NCBI RefSeq assembly: GCF_012584455.1
Contig: NZ_JABAEB010000002.1
Location: 310,001-374,000, forward strand
Length of the DNA stretch: 64,000 nucleotides
From: Shewanella oncorhynchi
GTDB taxonomy: Bacteria; Pseudomonadota; Gammaproteobacteria; Enterobacterales; Shewanellaceae
Direction: 5' to 3'
In this document: piece after piece, positions 1-8,645 of the stretch
Numbering within the stretch: the stretch's first letter is position 1
How the letters are laid out: each line of letters starts with the position of its first letter
Notes under the pieces: model-generated
Databases searched by the model: none
The model's input: the letters and a program-made list of their open reading frames with translations, nothing else
Told to the model about the DNA's origin: nothing
Translations under genes and position numbers: made by a program

Positions 1-215
1 TCGGCATTGGCATAAAGCTCAACCATCAAGGCGCCGGTTTGTACTTGAATATTATCGATATCCACAGTCAGGGTATGTGCCTGAATCCCTGTGGAAATGC
101 TCGCTGCAGACAAGAGCAAGCAAGCTAAGCCTGCACCCCGAATCGCTGATAACGTCCTTTTCGTCTTATTAGCTTGGCGAGCCAGTGTTGTCATAGCCGA
201 GTTCATGTGTTTCAT
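1..215 (-). CDS. DUF2141-like secreted protein (3' part cut by window edge)
   Basis: Only the first 71 codons are in the window; the gene runs off the left edge. The product starts MKHMNSAMTTLARQ and has a basic N-terminus, a hydrophobic stretch (LACLLLSAASIS) and a likely signal-peptidase site near GIQA-HT. The mature part begins LTVDIDNIQVQTGALMVELY, the typical opening beta strands of DUF2141 proteins, small exported proteins of unknown function. An AGGAG ribosome site lies just upstream of the ATG. It is divergent from a two-component system and shares with it an interval holding a long inverted repeat, so control by that system is an inference. Family assignment rests on the N-terminal pattern only. 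Confidence 0.6.
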   Translation of the reverse strand, partial: MKHMNSAMTTLARQANKTKRTLSAIRGAGLACLLLSAASISTGIQAHTLTVDIDNIQVQTGALMVELYANA

Positions 216-290
216 GTCTTACTCCTGTTATTTGCGCTCATAAGTAACTGCGATGGAGTTAGCTTAAAAAATCACAGGACTAAAAACAGG

Positions 291-335
291 TGCCAAAAGT
301 CATGAAACAAAATGATAACAACATGACTTTTGGCA
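291..335. promoter_or_regulatory. Perfect 14-bp inverted repeat, candidate response-regulator operator
   Basis: TGCCAAAAGTCATG (291-304) is repeated as its exact reverse complement CATGACTTTTGGCA (322-335) with a 17-base AT-rich spacer. It lies between the divergent DUF2141 gene and the histidine kinase gene. Arms this long with a wide spacer suit two dimer sites of a NarL/LuxR-type regulator such as the one encoded at 1607. No T-run follows, so a terminator is unlikely. Confidence 0.5.
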
Positions 336-398
336 TAGTGACATCTGGCGGTGATACCTTAGAATGGTCGGCAGAATTGGATTAAGGAATAGACATTC

Positions 399-1577
399 GT
401 GCTAGAAAATCGATTAGCGAAAGAAGAAAACATGTTGATTGCCGCTGGAGTGCTCACTTGGGCATTAGTCGCTTGGGTTGGGATAAATCAAGCCGCATTG
501 CATACATGGCAAGGCATGCTAAATGCCGTACTGTATGGGCTGTTTGTAGTGCAATTTATACTGATAGCTACCGATAAAGTTGCGCATAATAATATTCGAC
601 TTCGCTGCATAACCACGCTAGCGATGCCGTTGATCGTGTTGAGCTTAATGCTCACAGCAAACAACGCATTACTGCCTATCCTCTTCGTTATTTGGGCGTC
701 ACTGTTGCCTGAGTTTTTCAATCGCCGCCAAGCTATTTCACAGCTGCTGCTAGCCAACCTTGTTTATTACGCGCTGCTGAAATGGCAATTGCATGAACAA
801 AGCAATGTGTTCAATATTTTGATTTATCTTGGCTTTCAACTCTTTGCCTACAGCAGTAGCCAAGCAAGGCTTTCTGAACGTAAATCACGTTTGATACAAG
901 AACAGCTAAACCAACAGCTTATTGCCACTCGCGCCCTACTGAGCCAAGCCAGCGAACAGCAAGAAAGATTAAGGATATCACGCGATTTGCACGACATTCT
1001 CGGCCACCAACTCACAGCGCTTTCCCTGCAATTGGAAGTACTAAGCCATACAGCGCCCGAGGAGCTCAAACCTCAAGTAAACCAAAGTAAATCCTTAGCT
1101 AAACAGCTACTTGAAAGTATTCGCGCCGTCGTCAGGGCGCAAAGAGTGCAAGTCGGATTGAATTTAGTCCCACCTTTAGAGGCACTGATGACCCGCTTAC
1201 CCAACGTGACTCTTAACTGCAAAGGGATGAAGCCACTGCAATCAGCCGAACTGACTCAGGCACTACTGTTAGTGCTGCAGGAAGGCATCAGCAACGCCGT
1301 ACGTCACGGCAAGGCGAATCAACTGCAATTGAGCATGCAAGACTCCCAAAGCGCGCTGGTATTGCAACTAAGCGACAACGGCGTGGGGCTAACACGGGGA
1401 GCCGCGCGAAACGCATCAGTTAAAAGCGGCACAGGGCTAAACGGTACAGGACAGCTCGGTACAGGGCTCGGCGGCATGCAGGAAAGGCTACAACCCTTTA
1501 ATGGCACCTTGGAGTTAAGGGCAAATGACTCGGCGCCCGGCTGCCAACTCACCCTCACACTCCCTGCACTCGCTTAA
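399..1577 (+). CDS. Membrane sensor histidine kinase, NarL/DesK type (HisKA_3)
   Basis: Sensor kinase of a two-component pair with the regulator that follows. Several hydrophobic segments fill residues about 13-150, with no large periplasmic loop, as in DesK-like kinases that sense the membrane. A coiled linker leads to the dimerisation box RDLHDILGHQLTAL (phospho-acceptor His198). The ATPase domain has the N box (LQEGISNAVRHG, about 294-304), a G1 box (SDNGVGL, about 325-331) and a G2 box (GTGLGGMQERL, about 354-364). Between G1 and G2 is a long Gly/Thr-rich insert with repeated GTG units. The chosen GTG start has AAGGA ten bases upstream; ATG at 432 (residue 12) is an alternative. The stimulus is unknown. 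Confidence 0.85.
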   Translation: MLENRLAKEENMLIAAGVLTWALVAWVGINQAALHTWQGMLNAVLYGLFVVQFILIATDKVAHNNIRLRCITTLAMPLIVLSLMLTANNALLPILFVIWASLLPEFFNRRQAISQLLLANLVYYALLKWQLHEQSNVFNILIYLGFQLFAYSSSQARLSERKSRLIQEQLNQQLIATRALLSQASEQQERLRISRDLHDILGHQLTALSLQLEVLSHTAPEELKPQVNQSKSLAKQLLESIRAVVRAQRVQVGLNLVPPLEALMTRLPNVTLNCKGMKPLQSAELTQALLLVLQEGISNAVRHGKANQLQLSMQDSQSALVLQLSDNGVGLTRGAARNASVKSGTGLNGTGQLGTGLGGMQERLQPFNGTLELRANDSAPGCQLTLTLPALA

Positions 1578-1606
1578 CTTTTTATTAAAAACGCTTTGGG
1601 ATCACT

Positions 1607-2257
1607 ATGGATACGCAAAACAACATTATCAGTGTCGGTTTAGTGGAAGATCAGCAATTGGTTCGCCAAGGTATCGCCAGCCTGCTCGCTATTTCCGACA
1701 ACATTCGCGTGTTATGGCAAGCCGAAGACGGTCAAGATGCACTCAAAAAGCTTGCCAGCAATCCCGTCGATGTGCTGCTCAGTGATATCCGTATGCCAAA
1801 TCTTGATGGTATCGCCATGCTCAAACAGATACGCCAGAGTGCCAATCGCTTACCTGTCATCATGTTAACCACCTTCGATGACAGTGAGTTATTCCTCAAT
1901 AGTTTACAGGCGGGAGCCAACGGCTTTTTGCTCAAGGACGTGTCACTCGACAAGTTACTGCACGCCATCGAAACCGTCGCCAAAGGCGGCTACTTGATAG
2001 AGCCTTCGGTACTCAAACAGATGAGTGAGCCTAAACCTGCACCTAGCGTTGGGGTAACTAGAAATGAATTATTGTCGGAACGGGAGCGGGAAATTCTCAG
2101 TTTTATGGCGGGCGGCTTCTCCAACAAGGAAATCGCCAATGCGGTATTTTTAGCCGAGGGCACAGTGAAGAATCATGTCTCTAACATACTCACTAAACTC
2201 GATTGCCGAGACCGTACCCAAGCTGTGCTCAAGGGATTACAACTGGCATTGATCTAA
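1607..2257 (+). CDS. NarL/FixJ-family response regulator
   Basis: Partner of the upstream kinase; the genes are 29 bases apart in one transcription unit. An N-terminal receiver domain carries the acidic pair (VEDQQ, about 13-17), the phospho-acceptor Asp60 in LLSDIRMPNLDG, a conserved Thr in MLTTF and Lys110 in FLLKD. The C-terminus (about 155-216) is a LuxR-type helix-turn-helix: LSEREREILSFMAGG, then SNKEIANAVFLAEGTVKNH. The 216-residue length is typical. It probably binds the inverted repeat at 291-335 and so may control the DUF2141 gene and its own operon; this is inferred from position only. A strong terminator follows. Confidence 0.88.
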   Translation: MDTQNNIISVGLVEDQQLVRQGIASLLAISDNIRVLWQAEDGQDALKKLASNPVDVLLSDIRMPNLDGIAMLKQIRQSANRLPVIMLTTFDDSELFLNSLQAGANGFLLKDVSLDKLLHAIETVAKGGYLIEPSVLKQMSEPKPAPSVGVTRNELLSEREREILSFMAGGFSNKEIANAVFLAEGTVKNHVSNILTKLDCRDRTQAVLKGLQLALI

Positions 2258-2290
2258 CCTAATAGCATTCTGCAAAAGCCAATTGCCAAC

Positions 2291-2316
2291 AAAAAGGGCC
2301 ATTTAAGGCCCTTTTT
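2291..2316. terminator. Bidirectional rho-independent terminator
   Basis: AAAAAGGGCC-ATTTAA-GGCCCTTTTT is a perfect 10-bp stem flanked by A and T runs. It lies between the convergent response regulator gene and hpf and should serve both strands. Confidence 0.85.
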
Positions 2317-2350
2317 GTGCTCATCTAAAGCGATGAGTTATGGCTAAAAC

Positions 2351-2707
2351 CTAACGAAGATCCATCTCTTGGATAATTTCATGGGCAATAGCTGGCGTTG
2401 TACAGCTCGGGGTTTCATGCAAATCCGCTTTTAACTGACCTTTACGGTGCTTAAGTGCTGCATCTAATTTTTTCGATGCGGCTTTGATTGCTGGGTACAT
2501 AACCTCATCGGTACCTGAAGCAGAAATACGGCTTCCTTCATAATTCGTACGAAGCTCAACCTGATACTCGCCATGCTCTTTCGCAATAATAATGTCCAGT
2601 GCGATCAGAGAGGGGAAATGGGTGGCGATTTTTGCAAATTTTTCGTTAACATCTTCTCTAATAGAATCAGTAACATCGACGTGGTGACCAGAAATATTTA
2701 TTTTCAT
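2351..2707 (-). CDS. hpf: Ribosome hibernation promoting factor, short HPF type
   Basis: 118 residues, starting MKINISGHHVDVTDSIRE, the beta strand and helix that open HPF/YfiA proteins. The fold continues with LDIIIAKEHGEYQVEL and a helix MYPAIKAASKKLDAAL. Known role of the family: it binds the 30S decoding centre in stationary phase and stops translation, short HPFs promoting 100S dimers. It resembles E. coli HPF more than RaiA, and a clear RaiA is encoded at 22102, so this window has both paralogues. It is not next to rpoN, where many bacteria keep hpf. The short C-terminal tail beyond the fold ends EIIQEMDLR and does not look like the dimerisation domain of long HPFs. Confidence 0.82.
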   Translation of the reverse strand: MKINISGHHVDVTDSIREDVNEKFAKIATHFPSLIALDIIIAKEHGEYQVELRTNYEGSRISASGTDEVMYPAIKAASKKLDAALKHRKGQLKADLHETPSCTTPAIAHEIIQEMDLR

Positions 2708-2955
2708 AGGTTGTCCCTTTTAGTGTCATTACTTTTATTTTTGCTTCACTAATAGAGCTTGGGGCATGCAGGATAAAACACAAGGGTTATTGGCAAATAT
2801 TTCGGTAAACTCAGGTATTAGCATCTCCTAAATGTGACCTCCATCAAGAAGTCAAAAATAAAACAGCGAGAAAAACATGATTAAGTGATTGATTTATAAA
2901 CAGGCATTAATAATAAATCAATCACAAAATGCAATACGACATAAGGTAAATACGT

Positions 2956-4524
2956 TTAATATTTACGTTGCACACTCTGCTGCCAAAACTGTTGGGACAA
3001 ATGATGCGTCTTGGTCGATAAACGCGACACTTGATCACCCCGCGCCGCCGCATCGAGCGTCTGCTCTAAACTCTGCTGAGCCAAGTCACTGATCACATGG
3101 ATGGCTCGGCTAATTTCTGCGGCCACCGAAGTCTGCTGCGTCATCGCCGCCGCATTATCATCACTCAAAGAATTAATTCGCGAAATAGATGAAAGCAACT
3201 CGCCAAAAGCCACACTCGCATCTTGCGCTAAGCTTACCGAACGTTTTACCTGTTCCTGCCCCGCCATCATAGTCGAGGTCGCCCTTTGAGTGCTTTCCCT
3301 AAAACGGCTAACAATTAACTCAATTTGCGAGGTGGATTGGCTAGTACGGCTCGATAATTGTCTGACCTCATCGGCCACCACGGCAAAACCACGACCACTC
3401 TCTCCTGCCCGTGCCGCTTCAATTGCCGCATTTAAGGCTAATAAGTTAGTTTGGTCGGCAATGGCACGTATGACTTCGAGCACTTGGTGAATCGCACTGC
3501 TATCTTGTTCAATAGCTTGTACAACATCGGAAAAGTGGCTCACTTGTACACTTAACTGATGTATCGCATCAATAACCGTTTCTAAACGAGAATGCCCGCG
3601 TTGAGCCGCCTCATGGCTCGACACCATTTCCGAGGCTGTGCGATGAATGTTTCCCGTCACTTCAGCAAAACTGGCACTCATCTGCTCCATCGCAGTCGCA
3701 GCTTGCGTGGTTTGTTCACTCTGACTATCGGCGTGCTCCCAAGTGTTTGTAATGGTTTGTTTAAGGCTGACACTTTGTGCTTGGATCTCACTGGCAGAAT
3801 CAGCCATACGGCCAACAACGCCACCAATTTCAGTGATCAAAAAACGTAGGGCGAGGTCTAATTTACCGATCTCATCTTGGCGGCCGGTGTACACGCCCGT
3901 AGCGACGGGATCGTCAATAATGTTGGTTGCCATAGACACAAGCTTTTGCAGCGGCTGCATCAGGTAATACCATGCTAGGCACGCGAGACTCATTCCCACC
4001 ATCGCGGCAACTATGGGGGAATAACTGGCAATCATCGCCGTAGCCGTAATCGAAACCAACATGGCCAGCAATATTTTACCACTGAAACCTAACCTATCTT
4101 TACGCAATACTTTAGGTTGCTTGCCCTGATTAATATCACTGTAAATACTCTCAGCGGCTTTAATCTGCTCAGGGGTGGCTTGGCGACGAACAGATTGATA
4201 CTCATGAACTTTACCATCTTCATACACTGGCGCGACGTAGGCATTTACCCAATAATAGCCGCCCGTTTTGGTGCGATTTTTAACTATCCCCATCCAAGGC
4301 TTGCCCTGCTTAATTCGCTCCCAGAGGATCTTAAATGCAGCCGCAGGCATATCTTGATGGCGCACTATGTTATGTGGATTCCCTTGCAACTCAGCAACAC
4401 TAAACCCACTGATCTGCGAAAAGGTCTGATTCACATATTTAATGTTTCCCTTTAGATCCGTCGTTGATAGTAAAATCGCATTATCTGACAGGTGTGTTTC
4501 ACCATTTGTAGAATTTTTATGCAT
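2956..4524 (-). CDS. Aer-like methyl-accepting chemotaxis protein with N-terminal PAS
   Basis: Chemoreceptor of the energy-taxis type. Residues about 12-115 form a PAS domain with the pattern seen in E. coli Aer ([38 protein letters not shown]), which in Aer binds FAD and senses redox state. A basic linker is followed by a hydrophobic region (about 150-192) that can form one or two membrane segments, then a HAMP-like stretch and a long coiled coil. The signalling hairpin is canonical ([20 protein letters not shown], then [15 protein letters not shown]), the site that contacts CheA and CheW. There is no periplasmic ligand domain. At 522 residues it matches Aer-type receptors. It is a single gene with no chemotaxis neighbours. 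Confidence 0.88.
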   Translation of the reverse strand: MHKNSTNGETHLSDNAILLSTTDLKGNIKYVNQTFSQISGFSVAELQGNPHNIVRHQDMPAAAFKILWERIKQGKPWMGIVKNRTKTGGYYWVNAYVAPVYEDGKVHEYQSVRRQATPEQIKAAESIYSDINQGKQPKVLRKDRLGFSGKILLAMLVSITATAMIASYSPIVAAMVGMSLACLAWYYLMQPLQKLVSMATNIIDDPVATGVYTGRQDEIGKLDLALRFLITEIGGVVGRMADSASEIQAQSVSLKQTITNTWEHADSQSEQTTQAATAMEQMSASFAEVTGNIHRTASEMVSSHEAAQRGHSRLETVIDAIHQLSVQVSHFSDVVQAIEQDSSAIHQVLEVIRAIADQTNLLALNAAIEAARAGESGRGFAVVADEVRQLSSRTSQSTSQIELIVSRFRESTQRATSTMMAGQEQVKRSVSLAQDASVAFGELLSSISRINSLSDDNAAAMTQQTSVAAEISRAIHVISDLAQQSLEQTLDAAARGDQVSRLSTKTHHLSQQFWQQSVQRKY

Positions 4525-4952
4525 AGGGTTATCAGGCTAGGTCTCGGTAAAAAAGATAACGCATTCTGCCAAAACCGTCGTCTATCAAAATTGATAAAGC
4601 TCACATTGGCAGCATAAAAATTAACCTAATGCTAAACAAGCAGTAACCACTAAACACATATCAACAAATAAAAACAAACAATTGTGACAGAGCGCTCGTT
4701 ACGCTACATACGTTAAACTCGTCACCCTACACTCGCTAAAGCAGATCAGCTTAAGATCACAGATTCACATTCGAATCTAAATGATATCGTTTATCATTTG
4801 AATTAACTAAGTTATACTTCTCGCGGTTAGCTATCTACTGCTATAGAAATGCATTCGTCGTTAAGCCAAAAAGCTCAAGCACACTTTGCAGAATCAACAG
4901 TAACGGATAGCCATAACAGACCCATATTGGCTCGAAATGAGAAGTGGCACTT
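4525..4952. other. 428-bp interval between divergent aer-like gene and DUF3649 operon
   Basis: No coding sequence is supported. The first part, nearest the chemoreceptor, is AT-rich with no clear motif. Around 4690-4740 there is a run of related CGCTCGTTACG / ACGTTAAACTCGT words without a clean repeat. The right part holds the Fur-like palindrome and a candidate promoter, listed separately. Confidence 0.6.
4779..4799. promoter_or_regulatory. Fur-box-like palindrome with overlapping promoter
   Basis: AAATGATA-TCGTT-TATCATTT is a perfect inverted repeat with 8-base arms and the TGATA/TATCA cores of Fur sites. A candidate -10 (TATACT, 4813-4818) lies downstream so that the palindrome would cover the -35 region, the usual arrangement for Fur repression. 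It precedes the DUF3649-PepSY-DUF3325 operon by about 155 bases and supports iron control of it. Confidence 0.65.
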
Positions 4953-5327
4953 ATGTCTAATACACCCGCGTTTGAAACCTCAACGCAATCTTCTACAACC
5001 CAAATGCGCTCGTTCTCGCTGATTTCGCGGAGAATTGTGCAATGGTTTAAGCAAGAGCAATCGCAGTTTGCCTTCAAAGTCTTTGCCCGTGCGAGTGCCG
5101 CTCTACTGGCGGGTTATGTTGCGGCAGCAACCTTGGCTTGCCTGCTGACATTAGTGCTACCTATGCCGCGCTTTGAAAGCACGATAACGGCCAATATGTT
5201 AGCTTTCCTGTTTTATGCCATTGCTATTATTTATGCCTTTTGTGTGCGTAAAACCTGGCATGCGTGGCGAGATTTAGGCTTAGTGAGTTTGTTATGTTTT
5301 GGATTAATCAAGGTATGTGGGCAATAA
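4953..5327 (+). CDS. DUF3649-family small membrane protein
   Basis: 124 residues from the ATG at 4953, which has GAGAAG eight bases upstream; an in-frame GTG at 4944 lies inside that ribosome site. A polar N-terminus of about 45 residues is followed by two to three hydrophobic segments (ASAALLAGYVAAATLACLL, then ANMLAFLFYAIAIIYAF) and a final one (LGLVSLLCFGLIKV). The pattern and the following PepSY and DUF3325 genes match the three-gene membrane cassette often found beside siderophore uptake genes. Its exact function is not established. The stop codon is one base from the next start, so it is co-transcribed with the PepSY gene. Confidence 0.72.
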   Translation: MSNTPAFETSTQSSTTQMRSFSLISRRIVQWFKQEQSQFAFKVFARASAALLAGYVAAATLACLLTLVLPMPRFESTITANMLAFLFYAIAIIYAFCVRKTWHAWRDLGLVSLLCFGLIKVCGQ

Positions 5328-5328
5328 G

Positions 5329-7002
5329 ATGAAAGAGACATTTTTTAGAACTTTATCTTGGCTACATACCTGGGCAGGCTTGCTCGTATGTTGGGTATTA
5401 TTGTTGATCTTTTTTGCGGGTAGCTTGAGCTATTTTCGCCATGAGATCAGCCTTTGGAATGAACCCGAATTACACAAAGGGGTTTATCAAGACTACCGAG
5501 CCGATACCCTCGAAAACCAATTAGATAAAGGTCAAAGTTACATAGAAGCGCATTCGCCGGCAACAGCGCAGCGCTGGATGATAGGTTTTCCAACTGAACG
5601 AACCCCCTTTCAAAGCGTTAGCTGGCAACTGCCACCAGAAAAAGGTCAGCGTCGTGGCAAGACTGAAGAACATGTAGCCTTAGCAGATGGCAGCGGCATG
5701 ATCTCAGAAGTGCGTGAGAGTCGCGGCGGTGATTTCTTCTATCGTCTGCACTTTGACTTGCACTATATGTCTGCTATTACAGCCCGCTATATCGTCGGCG
5801 TTTGCACTATGTTTATGCTGATCGCCCTTATCAGTGGCATAGTGATCCACAAACGGATCTTCAAAGATTTGTTCAGTTTTAGACGGGATAAAGGCGCTCG
5901 CTCTTGGCTAGACGCGCACAATGTGAGCTCTGTCATCGCCCTGCCCTACCATTTGATGATCACTTATACAGGGCTTATTACCCTAATGCTTATCTATATC
6001 CCATGGACGGTTAATACCGCCTATTCGGGTGATAACCAAACTTTTTTAAAAGAACTTAATCCCGCCAGACAAACCGAGAAAGCCGCGGGGATTAGTGCGC
6101 CACAGGTGCAACTGAGCCAATTACTACCTCAAGTGAAAGCCGCATGGGGCGATGCGCCAATTAAGCAAGTGATAGTGTCATACCCTAAAGATCAAAATAG
6201 CCAAGTGACCTTTTACCAAAACACAGGTAAAGATGTGACTGATGAAGCCAATATTTTGATATTCAACGGGGTAAATGGTGAGCTTAAATATGCCAGCCCG
6301 CACGAGGCCTCAGGAGCATCCGCGACTTACGATACTATGATGTCGCTGCACACGGCACGTTTTGCCGCCCCGCTGCTAAGATTTTTATTCTTTTTCTGCG
6401 GTTTATTAGGCTGCGCTATGATCGCGACAGGCACTTTGATGTGGGCCATTCGTCTACGTCAAAAACAGCAAAAATTGATCGATAAAGGCGAGAAACCAAG
6501 CTTTGGATTACGTTTAGTTGAAGGGTTAAACTTCATGTTTATCTTAGGACTCCCCTTAGGCACTGTAGCCTTCTTTTACGCCAATCGTCTCTTATCGACA
6601 AGTTTTGCAAGCCGCTCTGAATGGGAAGTTCACAGTTTCTTTATCGCGTTAGCAGCAATGGGAGTTTGGGCTTTCTTGGGTCGTTCACGTCGCCAGTGGC
6701 AAACCGCATTACGACTCACAGGGACTTTGTGCTGTGCGCTGCCCGTGCTCAATGCCTTCACATCACCAAGCAATATCATCGACAATATCCAATCCCATCA
6801 ATGGGCTTTAGTCGGATTTGACGTGCTCGCAGTGCTACTTGGTGGCGCTATGCTATTTGCCAGTAAAAGAGTGACTTTGATCGCTAAGGCCCCCTCTAAA
6901 CAACGCCCAGAAAAAGCAAAAAATGCACGTAGAAGCGAATCCCAAACATCCCTTGCCAGCGACCTTAGCTCGTCATCTTCATTGGAGGAAGCCAAATCAT
7001 GA
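5329..7002 (+). CDS. PepSY-associated TM protein, putative iron-uptake-linked reductase
   Basis: 557 residues from ATG 5329; the in-frame GTG at 5317 overlaps the upstream gene and has a poorer ribosome site. An N-terminal membrane helix (LHTWAGLLVCWVLLLIFFAG) is followed by a periplasmic PepSY-like region, two further helices around 160-225, a second soluble region and a block of helices after residue 340 (LLRFLFFFCGLLGCAMIATG). His residues in LHTW, LHFDLHYM, LPYHLM and SLHTARF are placed like the haem ligands proposed for PepSY_TM proteins that reduce ferric siderophores. The last 40 residues are a Lys- then Ser-rich soluble tail. It overlaps the next gene by four bases, and a Fur-like box lies upstream of the operon. 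Confidence 0.78.
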   Translation: MKETFFRTLSWLHTWAGLLVCWVLLLIFFAGSLSYFRHEISLWNEPELHKGVYQDYRADTLENQLDKGQSYIEAHSPATAQRWMIGFPTERTPFQSVSWQLPPEKGQRRGKTEEHVALADGSGMISEVRESRGGDFFYRLHFDLHYMSAITARYIVGVCTMFMLIALISGIVIHKRIFKDLFSFRRDKGARSWLDAHNVSSVIALPYHLMITYTGLITLMLIYIPWTVNTAYSGDNQTFLKELNPARQTEKAAGISAPQVQLSQLLPQVKAAWGDAPIKQVIVSYPKDQNSQVTFYQNTGKDVTDEANILIFNGVNGELKYASPHEASGASATYDTMMSLHTARFAAPLLRFLFFFCGLLGCAMIATGTLMWAIRLRQKQQKLIDKGEKPSFGLRLVEGLNFMFILGLPLGTVAFFYANRLLSTSFASRSEWEVHSFFIALAAMGVWAFLGRSRRQWQTALRLTGTLCCALPVLNAFTSPSNIIDNIQSHQWALVGFDVLAVLLGGAMLFASKRVTLIAKAPSKQRPEKAKNARRSESQTSLASDLSSSSSLEEAKS

Positions 7003-7349
7003 TGCCAGAATTTATTCCCCTACTTGGGATCTTAGGTTTGAGTTATCTTTCCCTCGCCCTGTTTGCCTTAGCTAAATTTGGTCACTTCAAGGATGTGTTC
7101 AATCGTCCACCAGCACAATGGCAAAGTCGTTTGCTAACCTTGTTTGCTTGGTTACTACTAGCATTTAGCTTAAGTGCCTGCGCGAGCGATCAGGGCTGGG
7201 CCTACGGGAGCATTTTGTTTATGGGAATAATTTCCCTCGCGGCAATGCTGGTCATCCTAACGTTAAGCTACAGCCCGCGCCATTTACCGATAGGAATCGT
7301 CACTGGCAGCGTGCTCACTGGCACTCTATTACTGAGTGCTGGGATCTAA
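6999..7349 (+). CDS. DUF3325-family membrane protein
   Basis: 116 residues, four hydrophobic segments and short loops: LLGILGLSYLSLALFALA, then LLTLFAWLLLAFSLSACA, LFMGIISLAAMLVILTL, and a C-terminal one. The start ATG overlaps the PepSY stop (ATGA) and has a strong GGAGGAA site nine bases upstream, so it is translationally coupled. DUF3325 proteins occur as the third gene of the DUF3649/PepSY cassette and have no proven activity. A Cys in LSACAS could suggest a lipobox, but it lies inside a membrane segment in the middle of the protein, so lipidation is unlikely. Confidence 0.72.
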   Translation: MMPEFIPLLGILGLSYLSLALFALAKFGHFKDVFNRPPAQWQSRLLTLFAWLLLAFSLSACASDQGWAYGSILFMGIISLAAMLVILTLSYSPRHLPIGIVTGSVLTGTLLLSAGI

Positions 7350-7436
7350 TGTCAAGCTAACACTGGCATGGCGATCATGGCTAAGTGAGCACCGCTAGGC
7401 TATAGTGCCCTGATGTCCTTCAGATAGGAGAAAATA

Positions 7437-7874
7437 ATGGGCTTTAACTTAACGGTTAACTGGCAAACCTCGCCCGCCGAAGAAGGCGAATTTTGTCGAG
7501 ACCACAGTATTACCTTTGGCAGCGGCCAGACGATTCAAGCCTCGTCGGCACCGGAATACAAAGGCAATGGGCAAAATGTCAATCCAGAGGAAAGCCTGTT
7601 GGCTGCATTATCCTCATGCCATATGTTGACCTTTCTAGCAATTGCGCATCTTAAGCGCTTACCTGTAACCTCCTATGTGGATAATGCCACTGCAGAGCTG
7701 GGTAAAAACGAGGCGGGCAAGTTGGCAGTGACAAAGATGGTGCTCAATCCTAAGGTCATTTTCGCTGAAGGGGTCGAAGTCAGCCAAGAAACCCTTGAGA
7801 AAATTCACGAGAAAGCACATGCAAATTGCTTTATCGCTAATAGTTTAGCAACAGATATTCAAATCAAGTTTTAG
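7437..7874 (+). CDS. OsmC/Ohr-family peroxide-reducing protein
   Basis: 145 residues. The OsmC fold is recognisable from NPEESLLAALSSCHMLTFLA, which holds the first catalytic Cys (Cys61), and from HEKAHANCFIANSL with the second (Cys131). In this family the two cysteines reduce organic hydroperoxides with lipoyl or similar thiol donors. The context EESLLAALSSCHM resembles the YhfA/OsmC-like subgroup more than Ohr proper. GGAG lies seven bases before the ATG. The gene stands alone with its own terminator downstream; the 87-base gap after the DUF3325 gene could hold its promoter. Confidence 0.85.
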   Translation: MGFNLTVNWQTSPAEEGEFCRDHSITFGSGQTIQASSAPEYKGNGQNVNPEESLLAALSSCHMLTFLAIAHLKRLPVTSYVDNATAELGKNEAGKLAVTKMVLNPKVIFAEGVEVSQETLEKIHEKAHANCFIANSLATDIQIKF

Positions 7875-7894
7875 GATTTGAGCAGATCTTTATG

Positions 7895-7927
7895 GCCCGC
7901 TGATGGTTTTCTTAAGCGGGCTTTTTT
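7895..7927 (+). terminator. Rho-independent terminator after osmC-like gene
   Basis: GCCCGCT (7895-7901) pairs with AGCGGGC (7915-7921), followed directly by TTTTTT. It ends the osmC-like transcript. Confidence 0.85.
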
Positions 7928-8098
7928 ATTGCCGCACCGTAACTTAATAGCTGTCTGAATCATTGCTATCATCGAATTATCCGCGCCACCTAACCATCCA
8001 CATAGTTTAACTTTTCACCATTATTCAGCTCAGGTCCAGCTTTTAAACAGTACGATAGAAGCCAATCTTAGCTTGGTATCATCTGTTGGAGTTAAAAG

Positions 8099-8539
8099 AT
8101 GCACATTCAACCACTGCGAAATTCCCCGTCTGTCAGCCCACAAAAAAATGTCTCCACTGCTGAATTTGCACAAGTTAACAATGCCGTTCAAACCAGCGCA
8201 CCCGCGTCAACTGATACAGTAACGCTTTCTAGCGATGCAAAACAATTGGCGGCGAATGCGCAAAAACCAGCAGAAATGCCAGCACTGAGGGATAACATAG
8301 AAACCTTAGTCGAATTGAAACACGCGAAGATGAAGTATCAAGTGATCGCCGACATGACCAATTTAGCGACAGGAACGAGCCAAGGGATTTCAGCGCCAAC
8401 GGCCTATTATCTAAGTCATAACGAAGACGCGAGAGCAATGACAGTTAATCACCTTGCCCAACAACAGCAAGTGAACACTATGCAAACCTATGCGGAAACA
8501 AGTAAAAATGGGAATAGAAGTATTAATGAATGGGCATAA
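8099..8539 (+). CDS. Conserved hypothetical protein, low-complexity Gln/Ala-rich
   Basis: 146 residues, function not recognised. GGAGTT lies upstream of the ATG. No signal peptide or membrane segment is seen. The N-terminal third is rich in Ser, Ala, Pro and Gln and contains TDTVTLSSDAKQLAANAQ, a pattern like the D-x-V-x-LS-x-x-A motif found in several flagellar rod and anti-sigma FlgM proteins; the middle (ALRDNIETLVELKHAKMKYQ) should be helical. The C-terminal part is Gln/Asn-rich. No flagellar genes are nearby, so a link to motility is only a hint from the motif. A 12-bp hairpin follows the stop codon. Confidence 0.6.
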   Translation: MHIQPLRNSPSVSPQKNVSTAEFAQVNNAVQTSAPASTDTVTLSSDAKQLAANAQKPAEMPALRDNIETLVELKHAKMKYQVIADMTNLATGTSQGISAPTAYYLSHNEDARAMTVNHLAQQQQVNTMQTYAETSKNGNRSINEWA

Positions 8540-8543
8540 AAAT

Positions 8544-8576
8544 GGGTGTTGTCTCGGGAACCAAGAGACAACACCC
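8544..8576. terminator. Long perfect hairpin between convergent genes
   Basis: GGGTGTTGTCTC (8544-8555) is perfectly complementary to GAGACAACACCC (8565-8576), with a 9-base loop. On the minus strand it is followed by ATTTTTATG, so it best fits the terminator of the tricorn-like gene; on the plus strand the T-run is weak. Confidence 0.75.
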
Positions 8577-8645
8577 TAACTTTGTACACGGACATGCTAG
8601 CCGAGATACCTTAAATTTCGGTTAAATACTGAATTTAAATATCAA

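Noticed and set aside
4841-5077. 78-codon minus-strand ORF over the DUF3649 start
   Set aside because: It overlaps the Fur-controlled leader and the real gene; no ribosome site or family.
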